Shown piece after piece: positions 1 through 5,803 of a stretch of DNA of 5,803 bases. Position 1 is the first letter of the stretch; each line of letters starts with the position of its first letter. Location of the stretch: the NCBI GenBank assembly GCA_020199975.1, contig JAIVJP010000449.1, positions 1 through 5,803 of the forward strand. Direction: 5' to 3'. This stretch comes from Acidobacteriota bacterium (GTDB taxonomy: Bacteria; Acidobacteriota; Blastocatellia; Pyrinomonadales; Pyrinomonadaceae). A program made the translations under genes and the position numbers. The notes under the pieces were generated by a model. The model did not search any database, had not been told where the DNA came from, and saw nothing but the letters and a program-made list of their open reading frames with translations.

Positions 1-1110
1 CTCTCGATCAACTCAACGCTGTTTGAACCGTTTACATAGCGTCCTGCAATTCGGCGCGCAAGCTGAGGATCGACGGGCCCGGGTGTTTCCGGCTGGGGAA
101 CGGGTTTGCGTTGCCGTACGGCGAGCATAGTCGTCAAAGCGTAGTTGGCCACGCGATTCGTCACCGCGTTCGCAGCGTCCTTGGTCGTCACTACGACGAC
201 GCCAAGCTTGTCGTCAGGCATGGCCTTCAGTGTAGTGGCAAAGCCGTAGATAGCGCCGCCATGACCGACCGTGCGCCGGCCTTCAAGTTCGCGGACCCCA
301 AAACCAATGCCGTACCCTGTCTTTTGTCGCGGCGGCGCGAACTGCGGAGTCCACATCGCGTCAATCGTCGAGGCCCCCAGCATCTGTCCTTTCGCGCCAC
401 GCCCACCGGCAAACAGCGCGCTCATGAACCGTCCCATGTCCGTTACAGTCGTGTACATGCTCCCGGCAGGGCTAATGCCGAGTTCAAAGGTGGGCGCCTC
501 AAAAACGCGGCCATCAATCGTCCACATGTACGCCTTCGCCAAGTCTTTCGTGATCTCCGGTGTCGGCTCGAAGCTGCTGCGCTCGAGGCCCAGCGGATCG
601 AGCACCGCGCGCTTGAGGTATTTGGCGAACGGCTCTCGTTGCGTTCGCTCAAGCACGTAGCCGACCGTCGCTATCGCCGCGTTTGAATATGTGGTGCGGG
701 TTTCAGGCGCATACACCAGTTCGGTCTTGTTGAGGCTCGCAATGGTTCGAGCGAGTGACGGCTCCGTCGTCTCGAAGTAGTTGCCGACCGGCGGCTCGCG
801 CACGAGACCCGAACGATGCGACATGAGCTGCCTGAGCGTGATTGCTTTGCCAAACGGGTTGCGCGGGCGAAAGTTCGGGAGGTAGTGAGTTACGGGCCCG
901 TCGAGATCAAGCTTGCCGCGCTCGACGAGCTGCATTATTGCGATGTCGGTAAAGAGTTTCGAAACCGATCCAACGCGGTAGACGGTCTCGGCCGTGGCGG
1001 GCAACTTCCTCTTCTCGCGAAGTGATTAAGCAATTTAATATGAGCGTCAGAGTGAGAACTATCGCTAAAGTTGCGATGCTCTTTCTCTGCATGCTCCTGA
1101 CTATTTGCAT
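1..1110 (-). pseudogene. Exported serine hydrolase (beta-lactamase/penicillin-binding-protein-like family), 5' end disrupted by deletion and frameshift, 3' end outside window
   Basis: The frame open from 1025 to the left edge encodes about 340 residues of an SxxK serine hydrolase (class C beta-lactamase / D-aminopeptidase / esterase fold). Visible motifs are GSVSK (nucleophile Ser and Lys), MSHRSGL, TYSN (the Y-x-N motif) and GHGGAIYGF (the third, KTG-like motif), in family order and spacing. This frame has a TAA at 1028-1026 and no ATG before the catalytic serine; only a weak TTG at 1004. In another frame, an ATG at 1110 preceded by GGAG (spacer 6) encodes a typical Sec signal peptide (MQRKSIATLAIVLTLTLIL), then reads out of frame and stops at 907. 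Family members normally have a stretch of roughly 50 residues, ending in a '..GxxD' strand, between signal peptide and the REKRKLPATAETVYR segment seen here. It is absent. I infer an out-of-frame deletion near 1010-1030, so the product is probably not made in active form. An assembly error would look the same. Substrate cannot be told. It is the last gene of the putative operon. Confidence 0.8.
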
Positions 1111-1116
1111 TGGCAG

Positions 1117-1120
1117 CTCC
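1117..1120 (-). promoter_or_regulatory. Ribosome binding site of the disrupted serine hydrolase
   Basis: GGAG on the minus strand lies six bases before the ATG at 1110. It supports 1110 as the genuine ancestral start, and so supports the view that the signal peptide belongs to the broken gene rather than to an unrelated small ORF. Confidence 0.5.
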
Positions 1121-1150
1121 GTCTAAACTTAAGATGGACGTTCCTTGTCA

Positions 1151-2842
1151 TCAACGAATCTTCCCCGGCCCCCAGAGTGCCCTTCCGGGTTTAGCATTTG
1201 TATGTTCGCCGTCACGTAGCACCTGCACGCCGTTGACGAAGACGTGCTTCACGCCAACGGAATACTGGTGTGGGTTCTCGAAAGTGGCGCGGTCGGCAAT
1301 GGTCTGCGGGTCGAAGACCACCACATCACCAAACATTCCTGTTCTGAGAAAACCTCGACGATCCAGACCGAGATTTGTCGCCGGCAGCCCAGTCAAACGC
1401 CGCACCGCCTCGGCGAGCGTTATCACCTTCTCCTCGCGTACGTACTTTCCCAAAAGACGGGCGAAGTTACCGTAGGCGCGCGGGTGCGTGGAGGACTTAA
1501 GGAAGACTCCTTCGGGCGCCATCGAGGCGCCGTCAGAGCCGAGCGAAACCCATGGCTGGCGTAATTCTTTCTTAAGATTCTCCTCTGCCATCAGGAAGTA
1601 GACCGTGCCGACACGTGATCGGTCTTCCAGTATCAAATCCATGATCGTCTCGATTGGGTCTTTTCCACGCATCTTCGCGACCTCGGCCAGCGTTTTGCCC
1701 GTAAGCGGTTTCAACTTCTCTGACTTGAAACCGATCAAAAGGATGCGATCTGGAGAGCCGGCGGCTAAGTAGAGGTTCTCCCATTTGTCGCTCGGCGTGC
1801 GCACCTCCGCGGCGATCTTCTGGCGCGTGGCCGGATCTTCGAGGCGTTTGAAGAGCGCTTCATAGCCGCCGTCCATGGTCCAGGGCGGCAGGCTGGCGTT
1901 GAGCCCCGTAGAGCCCGCTGGGTACATGTACATGTCGGCGGTGATCTTCAATCCCCGACGGCGCGCTGCGTTGACGAGTGCGATCACGCGTTCCACCTTG
2001 TCCCAATTCCGCCGACCGGCGGCTTTGATGTGATAAATCTCGGCAGGAAGGCCGGCCTCGCGGCTGATGCGAATCAACTCTTCAACGGCTTCGACCCACT
2101 CATTGCCTTCGCTGCGCAAGTGCGAGATGTATTTGCCTTTATATCGGGCCGCAACTTTGCAGAGCTCGATCAGCTCCTCCGTCCTAGCGTAAAACGCCGG
2201 CGCATATATTAAGGAGGAGCCGACTCCGAGCGCGCCCTCCTCCATCGCCTGGCGCACGAGTTCACGCATCTCCTGAAGCTGCGCCGGTGTCGGCTGGACA
2301 TCCCCTTCGCCGAGGACGTACTGCCGGACCGTTGTGGCACCGACGAAGGAAGCGACGTTCTGCGAGACGCCTCGCTTCTCCAGATACTTCAGGTACTCGG
2401 CGAGCGTCGTCCACTCAATGTCGAACTTGATGTCGTCTTGTTCGGCGACTACCTGCTTCTTCAGCCGGTCGTTGAGGGGACCCATGGACCAACCTTCGCC
2501 CATGATTTGCGTGGTCACGCCCTGTCGGATCTCGCTTTGCGACCTCCCGTCAACGATTAGAGACTCCGTGGACCATGACAGCATATTGATGAAGCCTGGC
2601 GCGACGGCGAGCCCACGCGCGTCCACCACGTTACCCGCGCGTGCGCTCTTCAAGTTGCCAATGGCAACGATGCGATCTCCTTTAATCGCAACGTCGACTC
2701 GCCTGGGAGCGCGTCCAGTCCCGTCATAAACCATGCCGCCTTTAATAAGGACATCAAAGTCTCCGGTCGGAGGCGCTTGTCCGACGGCGGCCAAAGGTAA
2801 CGCCATAGTTAATAGCCAAGCGAGATATTTGTGCAGACGCAT
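1151..2842 (-). CDS. Exported amidohydrolase, N-acyl-D-amino-acid deacylase (D-aminoacylase) family, with atypical metal site
   Basis: A 563-residue protein, full length for its family. An N-terminal Sec signal peptide (MRLHKYLAWLLTMALPLAAVG, cleavage near residue 22) is followed by the amidohydrolase composite domain: the small beta-sandwich start at 29-80 (DVLIKGGMVYDGTG, VVDARGLAVAPGF), the TIM barrel, and the returning C-terminal beta segment (GDVVVFDPQTI 505-515, VFVNGVQV 534-541). Retained family residues are His241 (YISHLRSEG), His271 (IYHIKAAG), Asp437 (SLGSDG) and THPRAYG at 452-458. The HxH that normally follows PGF is replaced by NMLSW (86-90), and the usual GNCG cysteine region reads GEGWS (115-119). 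Known members hydrolyse N-acyl-D-amino acids to the D-amino acid and a carboxylate. Activity here is likely but unproven because of the metal-site changes. I chose the ATG at 2842 because it begins the signal peptide and has GAGGAGA eight bases upstream. An in-frame ATG at 2902, overlapping the preceding stop, would add 20 polar residues before the signal. Probable periplasmic enzyme, cotranscribed with the neighbouring genes. Confidence 0.88.
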   Translation of the reverse strand: MRLHKYLAWLLTMALPLAAVGQAPPTGDFDVLIKGGMVYDGTGRAPRRVDVAIKGDRIVAIGNLKSARAGNVVDARGLAVAPGFINMLSWSTESLIVDGRSQSEIRQGVTTQIMGEGWSMGPLNDRLKKQVVAEQDDIKFDIEWTTLAEYLKYLEKRGVSQNVASFVGATTVRQYVLGEGDVQPTPAQLQEMRELVRQAMEEGALGVGSSLIYAPAFYARTEELIELCKVAARYKGKYISHLRSEGNEWVEAVEELIRISREAGLPAEIYHIKAAGRRNWDKVERVIALVNAARRRGLKITADMYMYPAGSTGLNASLPPWTMDGGYEALFKRLEDPATRQKIAAEVRTPSDKWENLYLAAGSPDRILLIGFKSEKLKPLTGKTLAEVAKMRGKDPIETIMDLILEDRSRVGTVYFLMAEENLKKELRQPWVSLGSDGASMAPEGVFLKSSTHPRAYGNFARLLGKYVREEKVITLAEAVRRLTGLPATNLGLDRRGFLRTGMFGDVVVFDPQTIADRATFENPHQYSVGVKHVFVNGVQVLRDGEHTNAKPGRALWGPGKIR

Positions 2843-2850
2843 GTTCACGG

Positions 2851-2857
2851 TCTCCTC
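2851..2857 (-). promoter_or_regulatory. Strong ribosome binding site deciding the amidohydrolase start
   Basis: GAGGAGA on the minus strand sits eight bases before the ATG at 2842. The alternative ATG at 2902 has only an A-rich AAGAAG stretch before it. The site therefore selects 2842, which also places the signal peptide at the N-terminus. Confidence 0.75.
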
Positions 2858-2898
2858 AGGATTGATTTTTGACTGCGATTGATGATTTCTCCGACTAT

Positions 2899-4191
2899 TC
2901 ATTTGATCTTCTTTGCCGTAATGTCCTGGCCGCCCTGCCTCAGAATCAAATGGGTCACTTGCCCCTTTTCATCTTTGACGAACGTGATCTCAACGGCGGC
3001 CGCGGTGGGGAAAAACTGCGTGTCCGATTCAGGGAACAACTCAAGCTTCGGCTGTCCAGTCGCTTGACCCATCAGACGACCGTCTTCGGAGGTGATGGTC
3101 AGAATGAAGTTGGGAGCAAGCTCATAGTGCCCGGCGTAAGAACCATAGACTTTAGGATCGACTTGAGCTAAGACCTTCTCTTTGGGAAGATAGTCAACCC
3201 AGCCGTATTCCCTGGCAATACCCCGAAGCACTTCATCCGCCAAAGACGAGCCTCTATCGGAGTTGGTCATTACCACTGCGCCTTGCCCGGTACTCTTGTA
3301 CGCAACTAACTGGCACCGGTATCCCTCATTCGCGCCACCGTGACTGAAACGGGCTGAAGGCCCCTTACTCGGTAGTCCAAATCCGAGGCCCCAGCCTCCG
3401 ACTTGCGCTGTGAGCATTTGCCTCGCCATCTTTTGAGAGAGAACTCTATTTGATTTCCCGGCCAGAGACCTTTGAATTTCGATTGCAAAGCGGGCGAGAT
3501 CTTCGGGAGTGGTCCACAGCCCCGCGGCAGCCATCTCAGGATAAGTGTGCCAGTTGCCCTTCACCTTCTCCCCGTTAGATCTGTGGCCGACGGCAGCCTG
3601 TGACCAACGCTCTTTCGGTAGAGGCTGCTCATAGGTGCTGCGTGTCATCCCAATTCTTGTCGCTGGGGGTTTCCATGAAGTCAGTTTGCGGTTCACGTCT
3701 TCATCAATGTCGAGCTTGCCTTGCTGTACCAAACGAAGTGCCCCCGCGGCCGCAACTGGTTTACTTATAGACGCCGCCTGAAAAAGAGTCTCAGGTGTGA
3801 CGGCGTCGGTGCCCTCGGTCTCACGCACTCCGTACCCGCGCACCCATTCAATACGACCCTTATCGATTACGGCTATGTTAATGCCCGGTGTGTTGTAAAA
3901 CTTCATACGATCGGCAAGCTTCATCTGCACGCTTGGCTGTCCCTTGATTACGAAGGGCTGCAGCAGGCCGTTCTCAACTCGTTTAATCCTCTCCGTAACG
4001 CTTGGAGACTCTTGCGGTCGACTCTGCGTTTGGCGGCCTGGCGCGGTTTGCGCGTCAATATTTCGCGCCGACGAATTGAGATTAAATCCACCACTTAATG
4101 CTAGCAGAAAACAAAAAACCGCTGTGATATTCCCTTTCGTTGCGGCTAACAGCTGCGCCGTGACTTTGTTCTTCATCGTTCTGTCATTCAT
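2899..4191 (-). CDS. Exported SxxK serine hydrolase (class C beta-lactamase-like) with C-terminal accessory domain; internal in-frame deletion removes the Y-x-N motif
   Basis: Encodes 430 residues. An N-terminal hydrophobic stretch (ITAVFCFLLALSGG, about 22-35) is a signal peptide or anchor. The hydrolase domain begins near 90 (MKFYNTPGINIAVIDKGRIEW) and has the catalytic SISK at 141-144 and FSHGGANEGY at 282-291. WHTYPEMAAAGLWTTPEDLARFAIEI is typical of a class of acidobacterial and proteobacterial 'serine hydrolases'. From about 345 on (VDPKVYGSYAGHYEL) there is a DUF3471-like beta domain. At 177/178 the text jumps from DEDVNRKLTSWKPPA to TRIGMTRSTYEQPL. Homologues as I recall them have about 90-100 residues here, including SHSAGL and the YSGGGY-type catalytic tyrosine motif; no Y-x-N exists anywhere after SxxK. 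The product is thus probably inactive, although the frame is preserved. ATG 4191 was chosen because AGGGAG lies eight bases upstream. A GTG at 4200 overlapping the permease TGA would add three residues. Substrate unknown: a D-amino acid peptide or ester would suit the neighbourhood. Confidence 0.82.
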   Translation of the reverse strand: MNDRTMKNKVTAQLLAATKGNITAVFCFLLALSGGFNLNSSARNIDAQTAPGRQTQSRPQESPSVTERIKRVENGLLQPFVIKGQPSVQMKLADRMKFYNTPGINIAVIDKGRIEWVRGYGVRETEGTDAVTPETLFQAASISKPVAAAGALRLVQQGKLDIDEDVNRKLTSWKPPATRIGMTRSTYEQPLPKERWSQAAVGHRSNGEKVKGNWHTYPEMAAAGLWTTPEDLARFAIEIQRSLAGKSNRVLSQKMARQMLTAQVGGWGLGFGLPSKGPSARFSHGGANEGYRCQLVAYKSTGQGAVVMTNSDRGSSLADEVLRGIAREYGWVDYLPKEKVLAQVDPKVYGSYAGHYELAPNFILTITSEDGRLMGQATGQPKLELFPESDTQFFPTAAAVEITFVKDEKGQVTHLILRQGGQDITAKKIK

Positions 4192-4196
4192 TCGTC

Positions 4197-5309
4197 TCAC
4201 TCCCTAACCGCTTTCCGGGAACGCCAGATCAAGTAAGCAGGCGCACCTAAAAGTACAACGCCGAGTCCCACGGCGGCCCGAATGGGTTGCGTCACCATCG
4301 TATTGATGACGAGCGCGGCCGCCGCAAGAATGAACAGCAGCGGCGTCCACGGGTAGCCCGGCACGCGATAAGGGCTAGCAACTTCAGCACGTCGGGTGCG
4401 ATAGATAAAAATGGTCGCCGCGCCAAGTGCGTAGAAGAGCCAGCCGCTGAAGACGACATAAGTCGCAACCGCAGTCACAGCCGCGGCGGCGATACTATCG
4501 GTCTGCGCCGCATTTATCGGACCGAGCGCGGCTATGTACGCCAGGTTCGCGAGCAGGTAGATGCCAATCAGGGTGGACGAACCAATCAGCAACGCCCTCG
4601 GATAGTTGCGCTGGGGGTTGACAGTTTCGCCAGCGCTGAAGGTCACGTACTGCCACCCTTCGTATGCCCAGAGAACGCCGATCATCGCGAGCCCAAAGCC
4701 TGACGCGAGTGACGCGCCGGCCTCGGTGGGCCACAAGGTCACGCCCGCCCCGCTAAAGCCGTGCCCAAGCCAGAGTAGTGCTGCACTCATGATTAAGATC
4801 GCGGCGACCTTGATCGCCGTGGTCCAGTTCTGAACGTTCGCGCTCCCGCGCGTGCCCAGCACGTTAATAAGTGTCACGACGGCGATCATACCGACAGCGA
4901 TCACCTTGCTAAGGATGGGTGTCAGCGGAACGATCTCACCGAGGTAGGCGCTAAACGCCACGGCAAGCGTGGCGATGGAGCCACTGCTGATGACGAGGAA
5001 GAGAGTCCATCCGTAAAGAAAGGCCGGCAGCGGGCTGAAACAGTCGCGGATGTAAATGTAGATCCCACCCGCCTTCGGGCTTCTTGCGGCGAGTTCCCCG
5101 TACGTCAAGGCGCCGAGCAGCGAGAGAATTCCACCGACGAACCAAACCAGCATGGCTAGCCCTACACCTTGGACTTGACGCAGTACGGAGCCCGGCACGA
5201 TGAATATCCCCGAACCAATCACAGTACCGACGATCAACAGGATAAGATCACGCAGGCCGAGCGTACGCTCCAGTGTGGCTGTTTGATGTGAAGGCTCTTC
5301 GTTAGCCAT
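4197..5309 (-). CDS. Amino acid permease, APC superfamily (LeuT fold), apparently lacking TM8-TM9
   Basis: A 370-residue polytopic inner-membrane protein, short for a family that is usually about 430-480 residues. The N-terminus (LERTLGLRDLILLIVGTVIG) and the GSGIFIVPG unwound segment of TM1 (32-40) are the substrate-binding signature of APC amino acid transporters. AARSPKAGGIYIYI (74-87) and YEGWQYVTFSAGE (216-228, TM6) are further family hallmarks. Helices can be placed near 20-42, 48-70, 95-122, 132-153, 162-182, 202-224, 240-262, 283-304, 321-338 and 345-363, that is ten instead of twelve. At 282/283 the sequence passes directly from the loop after TM7 (DSIAAAAVTAVA) to TYVVFSGWLFYALGA, which is normally TM10. 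The segment usually between them (TM8 with its 'SAANS..PRVYYAMARDG' stretch, and TM9), about 75-80 residues, is missing. It would be expected to import an amino acid, perhaps the product of the downstream deacylase, but a transporter lacking these helices is unlikely to fold normally. There is no clear Shine-Dalgarno sequence before ATG 5309. Confidence 0.85.
   Translation of the reverse strand: MANEEPSHQTATLERTLGLRDLILLIVGTVIGSGIFIVPGSVLRQVQGVGLAMLVWFVGGILSLLGALTYGELAARSPKAGGIYIYIRDCFSPLPAFLYGWTLFLVISSGSIATLAVAFSAYLGEIVPLTPILSKVIAVGMIAVVTLINVLGTRGSANVQNWTTAIKVAAILIMSAALLWLGHGFSGAGVTLWPTEAGASLASGFGLAMIGVLWAYEGWQYVTFSAGETVNPQRNYPRALLIGSSTLIGIYLLANLAYIAALGPINAAQTDSIAAAAVTAVATYVVFSGWLFYALGAATIFIYRTRRAEVASPYRVPGYPWTPLLFILAAAALVINTMVTQPIRAAVGLGVVLLGAPAYLIWRSRKAVRE
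4200..4205 (-). promoter_or_regulatory. Ribosome binding site of the serine hydrolase, inside the permease 3' end
   Basis: AGGGAG on the minus strand ends eight bases before the ATG at 4191 and lies at the end of the permease coding sequence, immediately before its TGA (4199-4197). This arrangement suggests translational coupling between permease and hydrolase. For the GTG at 4200 the same motif would be too close. Confidence 0.6.
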
Positions 5310-5317
5310 AACTGATA

Positions 5318-5586
5318 GTCAGAACAGCCTGCGGTAGCAGCCTGTCTCGCGTGCTCAGCCACCGGCCCGCTACCAAAGCTGTGAAAAATTAGAACCGGCT
5401 CGGGATTCAACATACGGAAATTCGCAGGTTGGGAAGGGCGGTTAACCCCCGCTTGCTTTAGTAACACTCAACCGTTGCCGATCAGCGGGAGTAAACCGCC
5501 CCTCCCAACCTGCGAATTGTTGTCCCTGAGTGGTATCCCCGATCGATTTCAATTTTTTCACAGCTGCTACCGCAGGCGGTTCCGAC
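5318..5586. repeat. Nested imperfect palindromic intergenic element (MITE-like or REP-like), 269 bp
   Basis: The whole gap between the racemase stop (5590) and the permease start (5309) is one two-sided palindrome. The outer arms are 5318-5340 and 5564-5586: 23 bases with two mismatches, sharing GCCTGCGGTAGCAG. A middle arm, 5377-5390 (AGCTGTGAAAAATT), pairs with 5551-5565, which has one extra A. The inner arms are 5419-5453 and 5484-5518, 35 bases with three mismatches. In the right half the outer and middle arms are contiguous; in the left half they are separated by 36 extra bases (5341-5376). No ORF with recognisable coding content lies inside. The two halves behave like ends of a small non-autonomous element or a palindromic repeat family, but I see no clear target-site duplication and only one copy in this window. 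Confidence 0.85.
5419..5518. repeat. Inner 35-bp inverted repeat, potential long hairpin / terminator-like RNA structure
   Basis: Arms 5419-5453 (AATTCGCAGGTTGGGA...) and 5484-5518 (...TCCCAACCTGCGAATT) are reverse complements at 32 of 35 positions, with a 30-base loop at 5454-5483. In RNA from either strand this would form a very stable stem. It lies downstream of the racemase gene and could stop or stabilise that transcript. There is no U-run directly after the stem in the racemase direction, so a classical intrinsic terminator is not shown. It lies about 110-210 bases upstream of the permease start and could influence its leader. Confidence 0.85.
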
Positions 5587-5589
5587 CGG

Positions 5590-5803
5590 TTACTCCAGTC
5601 GAACTGTCTCTCGCCGGACTGTTAGGGCCTCGATGCGTGCTTCGTTGACCTCGTATCCGATACCAGGAGTTGTGGGTGCCTTGATCGTGCCCTGCGGTGA
5701 CACTGTGACTGGCGGCTCGATGATGTCCTCTTCCCAGTAGCGCCCCGAAGCTGAGACGTCGCCAGGCAGCGTGAAGCCGGGCAGCGTCGACAGTGCTATA
5801 TTG
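5590..5803 (-). CDS. C-terminal part of an o-succinylbenzoate synthase / N-succinylamino acid racemase-type enzyme (enolase superfamily, muconate-lactonizing-enzyme subgroup)
   Basis: The last 71 codons before the TAA at 5592-5590 are present; the rest lies beyond the right edge. The text NIALSTLPGFTLPGDVSAS, then RYWEEDIIEPPVTVSPQG, then PGIGYEVNEARIEALTVR matches in order the end of the barrel and the C-terminal tail of N-succinylamino acid racemases and menC-type synthases (compare the 'NIA..TLP.F.LPGD..AS..YW..DI..P.V' pattern of the Geobacillus enzyme, from memory). The catalytic lysines and metal-binding acids of this superfamily are upstream and not visible. Members either make o-succinylbenzoate for menaquinone synthesis or racemise N-acyl amino acids; several do both. 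With an N-acyl-D-amino acid deacylase and an amino acid permease next in the same direction, the racemase role is favoured, but a menC function cannot be excluded. Cytoplasmic. The palindromic element begins 3 bp after its stop. Confidence 0.85.
   Translation of the reverse strand, partial: NIALSTLPGFTLPGDVSASGRYWEEDIIEPPVTVSPQGTIKAPTTPGIGYEVNEARIEALTVRRETVRLE

Noticed and set aside
111..686. Plus-strand ORF of 191 codons and other plus-strand ORFs at 1110-1475, 1244-1564, 2334-2729, 3721-4098, 4287-4703
   Set aside because: They lie opposite well-supported minus-strand genes with recognisable motifs; their translations are Arg/Ser/Pro-rich with no family resemblance.
1111..1150. Terminator or promoter between the amidohydrolase and the last serine hydrolase
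   Set aside because: The 40 bp hold an RBS but no convincing hairpin with a T-run and no clear promoter hexamers.
1151..2842. Internal deletion in the amidohydrolase, as in its neighbours
   Set aside because: All expected segments from the N-terminal strand to the C-terminal beta return are present in order and the length of 563 residues fits the family; only the metal-site residues differ.
5391..5410. Possible promoter on the minus strand (TTGAAT followed by TAATTT) upstream of the permease
   Set aside because: The spacing between the hexamers is only about 13 bases and neither matches well; not enough to call.
5234..5467. Minus-strand ORF of 77 codons across the palindromic element and into the permease start
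   Set aside because: It has no recognisable domain, runs through the inverted repeat and overlaps the permease N-terminus in another frame; most likely chance.
5454..5483. Loop of the inner inverted repeat as a CRISPR spacer or recombination site
   Set aside because: There is only one inverted pair, no direct repeats at regular spacing and no integrase or cas gene nearby.

Overview
This window reads as accessory metabolic DNA of a free-living, moderately GC-rich bacterium. The wording of the proteins (the 'D-aminoacylase' variant with GEGWSMGP and THPRAYG, exported serine hydrolases, an APC permease ending in YRVPGYPW) is most like soil Acidobacteriota, perhaps Blastocatellia. That placement is from memory of the families, not from a search. 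All genes lie on the minus strand and are transcribed from right to left.

Layout in transcription order. (1) 5803-5590: C-terminal 71 codons of an enolase-superfamily enzyme of the o-succinylbenzoate synthase / N-succinylamino acid racemase type. (2) 5586-5318: a 269-bp nested, imperfect palindromic element that fills almost the whole intergenic gap. (3) 5309-4197: an APC-superfamily amino acid permease that appears to lack two membrane helices. (4) 4191-2899: an exported SxxK serine hydrolase with a C-terminal accessory domain, apparently lacking the segment that carries the catalytic Y-x-N motif. (5) 2842-1151: a full-length exported amidohydrolase of the N-acyl-D-amino-acid deacylase family, with an altered metal site. 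(6) 1110-1: a second SxxK serine hydrolase whose catalytic core is intact but whose 5' end is broken (signal peptide in one frame, core in another); it runs off the left edge. Permease and hydrolase overlap or abut at a TGA with the next start, the amidohydrolase follows 56 bp later and the last gene 40 bp after that, so the block from 5309 leftwards looks like one operon.

Biological reading: an N-acyl amino acid racemase, an N-acyl-D-amino acid deacylase, an amino acid permease and two D-peptidase/esterase-like serine hydrolases would make a coherent route for releasing, racemising, deacylating and importing D-amino acids or cell-wall-derived acyl/peptidyl amino acids. This is inferred from gene order and family.

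The oddest feature is that three of the four genes long enough to judge look as if a block of roughly 50-100 codons has been cut out: two in frame, one out of frame. Either this is a decaying locus or the source assembly carries systematic internal deletions. The second unusual point is the palindromic element between the racemase and the permease, which supplies most of the permease leader.
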